Shown here piece by piece: positions 36,260-37,170 of a stretch of 37,170 nucleotides of DNA. The stretch is taken from positions 1-37,170 of IMG/VR virus record IMGVR_UViG_3300020433_000020. One strand, given 5' to 3'. Source of the stretch: a virus. The notes beneath the pieces were generated by a model that worked only from the letters and a program-made list of their open reading frames with translations, searched no databases and was not told the DNA's origin. Positions within the stretch are counted from its first letter, which is position 1; each line of letters starts with the position of its first letter. A program made the position numbers and the translations under genes.

Positions 36260-36733
36260 ATGAGCAGTAAGACAGTATCTCAACTCGCCAAGAGCGTCGC
36301 CAAACGAGCGCGAGACGAAGCAAAAGCTAAGGGTGTGAAACACGTTCTTGTAAGGCATCATGCGCGACGGGTTGCTTCACGGGTGTTGATCTCGAAGAAA
36401 GCCCCCGACAACTTGATTGCCGAGTGTCAGTATTGGACAAAAGAGCTTGGACGTAAGCTCAAGGCACAAACCAGCTTGAGCTTTACCCGACAAGGCGGTT
36501 GCCAAATCAGCTTCACCGAAGATTGGGGCGGCTACTCCATCGAGGCACACGAAATCGGAAACGTCATCGTGTGGTCTTCGGGTCGAGACAAGGCGGCAAA
36601 CCTGCCTCGCGAGATCGAGAAACTGGCTCAGAAATCCAAGCGCGGAGCGATGGCTCTCTACCGCGAAAACTCTCCGAGTGTGAGTGCGCGAGAGGTAGCA
36701 TATAGGTGGGCGTCGAAGGAGGGCTGCAAATGA
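36260..36733 (+). CDS. Small basic protein, 157 aa, unknown function
   Basis: Not recognised. The N-terminal ~50 residues are strongly basic and helical (SVAKRARDEAKAKGVKHVLV, then HHARRVASRVLISKK). A short beta part follows (GGCQISFTEDWGGYSIEAHE), then a basic C-terminal helix pair (LPREIEKLAQKSKRGAMAL, VAYRWASKEGCK). The composition differs from its acidic, beta-rich neighbours and would fit a nucleic-acid-binding, chaperone or assembly protein; there is no evidence to choose. GAGGAAGGA at 36246-36254, overlapping the end of the giant gene, is a strong ribosome binding site. Its TGA stop overlaps the ATG of the following gene (ATGA). Confidence 0.7.
   Translation: MSSKTVSQLAKSVAKRARDEAKAKGVKHVLVRHHARRVASRVLISKKAPDNLIAECQYWTKELGRKLKAQTSLSFTRQGGCQISFTEDWGGYSIEAHEIGNVIVWSSGRDKAANLPREIEKLAQKSKRGAMALYRENSPSVSAREVAYRWASKEGCK
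36716..36723 (+). promoter_or_regulatory. Strong ribosome binding site for the last, partial gene
   Basis: AAGGAGGG, nearly the full anti-16S complement, lies six bases before the ATG at 36730. It settles the start of a gene whose end is outside the window. Confidence 0.75.
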
Positions 36734-37170
36734 AAGTCATCGTAAACCACACAGACAATAAGCTCATCGAAGTCGGCAAATCCCCTGAGATTGGAGAACA
36801 CATGTTCGTCAACGGGCGTTATTTGCTGCCTGTTCCTGAAGGCTCTGATCTCGACATTGAGAAAGGTGCGAAGGTCGTATCGGACGATGGCTCTTTCGGT
36901 GCTGACTCTCTCGTACATCAAGCCTTTGAGGGCTTACTCGCTCAATATCCCATGTACAGCCACGTCATCTACAACCCGAACATTCTCGCTAAGGACGTAG
37001 AGGATTACGACGTTGACGCGGGCATGACAGAGGTTGGTCCTCCGATGGTTTCACACACGTCGAGAGCGCAAATCGGAAGGTATCCAGGACCCCAAGCAGG
37101 CAACGCTGCGGGATCAACGCTTGTGCTTCCACAAAACAACCATGTGGACCCGGCTCGGCCCGGACTACTT
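36730..37170 (+). CDS. Probable virion protein, partial (3' end outside window)
   Basis: The frame is open from this ATG to the window end (147 codons, no stop). The start is well supported: AAGGAGGG at 36716-36723 is six bases upstream, and the ATG overlaps the preceding stop as ATGA. The visible part begins MKVIVNHTDNKLIEVG, continues with LVHQAFEGLLAQYPMYSHVI at ~62-81, and ends in a Pro/Gly-rich piece (YPGPQAGNAAGSTLVLPQNN, RPGLL) that resembles extended linkers in tail proteins. No family is claimed. The position after the fibre block suggests a tail or virion component. Confidence 0.72.
   Translation, partial: MKVIVNHTDNKLIEVGKSPEIGEHMFVNGRYLLPVPEGSDLDIEKGAKVVSDDGSFGADSLVHQAFEGLLAQYPMYSHVIYNPNILAKDVEDYDVDAGMTEVGPPMVSHTSRAQIGRYPGPQAGNAAGSTLVLPQNNHVDPARPGLL

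Overview
This window looks like part of the late structural region of a large tailed bacteriophage (Caudoviricetes) with a contractile tail. All fourteen main genes lie on the + strand, the coding fraction is about 99%, and the largest gap between genes is 91 bases. Several neighbours overlap at TAATG, TGATG or ATGA junctions. The contractile assignment rests on two recognisable baseplate proteins: a gp25/gpW-like wedge protein (gene 3) and a baseplate J/gp6-like protein (gene 4). GC content, hand-counted on a few lines, is near 50%. All three stop codons are used, so the standard bacterial code fits. No head, terminase, replication, integrase, tRNA or CRISPR feature is visible. The host and the rest of the genome cannot be inferred.

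Layout. Positions 1-2604 hold two virion-type proteins of unknown role; the first has a long amphipathic helix and a hydrophobic C-terminal stretch. Positions 2656-8752 are the baseplate block: the gp25-like protein, a 1162-residue baseplate J protein carrying an Fn3-like segment, and a 508-residue protein in the place where tail protein I/gp53-type proteins usually sit, with an unusual histidine-rich motif. Positions 8765-36257 hold seven beta-rich, fibre- or adhesin-like tail proteins totalling about 9,060 residues. They include a 1604-residue protein with Ig-like and concanavalin-like segments, two proteins of about 1150 residues, and a giant 4076-residue protein with a coiled coil of about 430 residues near its C-terminus. 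The window ends with a small basic protein and the start of another probable virion gene.

How they work together (inference from order and families). Genes 3-5 would build the baseplate wedge. Genes 6-12 would be assembled on it as the tail-tip and fibre apparatus that recognises the host. The largest gaps lie in and before the fibre block. They hold inverted repeats next to ribosome binding sites, two short leader-type ORFs that end on the next start codon, and a 20-of-25-base element shared by the upstream regions of gene 3 and the giant gene 12. These suggest extra control of expression at a few points in an otherwise compact late operon. The giant protein, its embedded coiled coil and the shared upstream element deserve the most attention.
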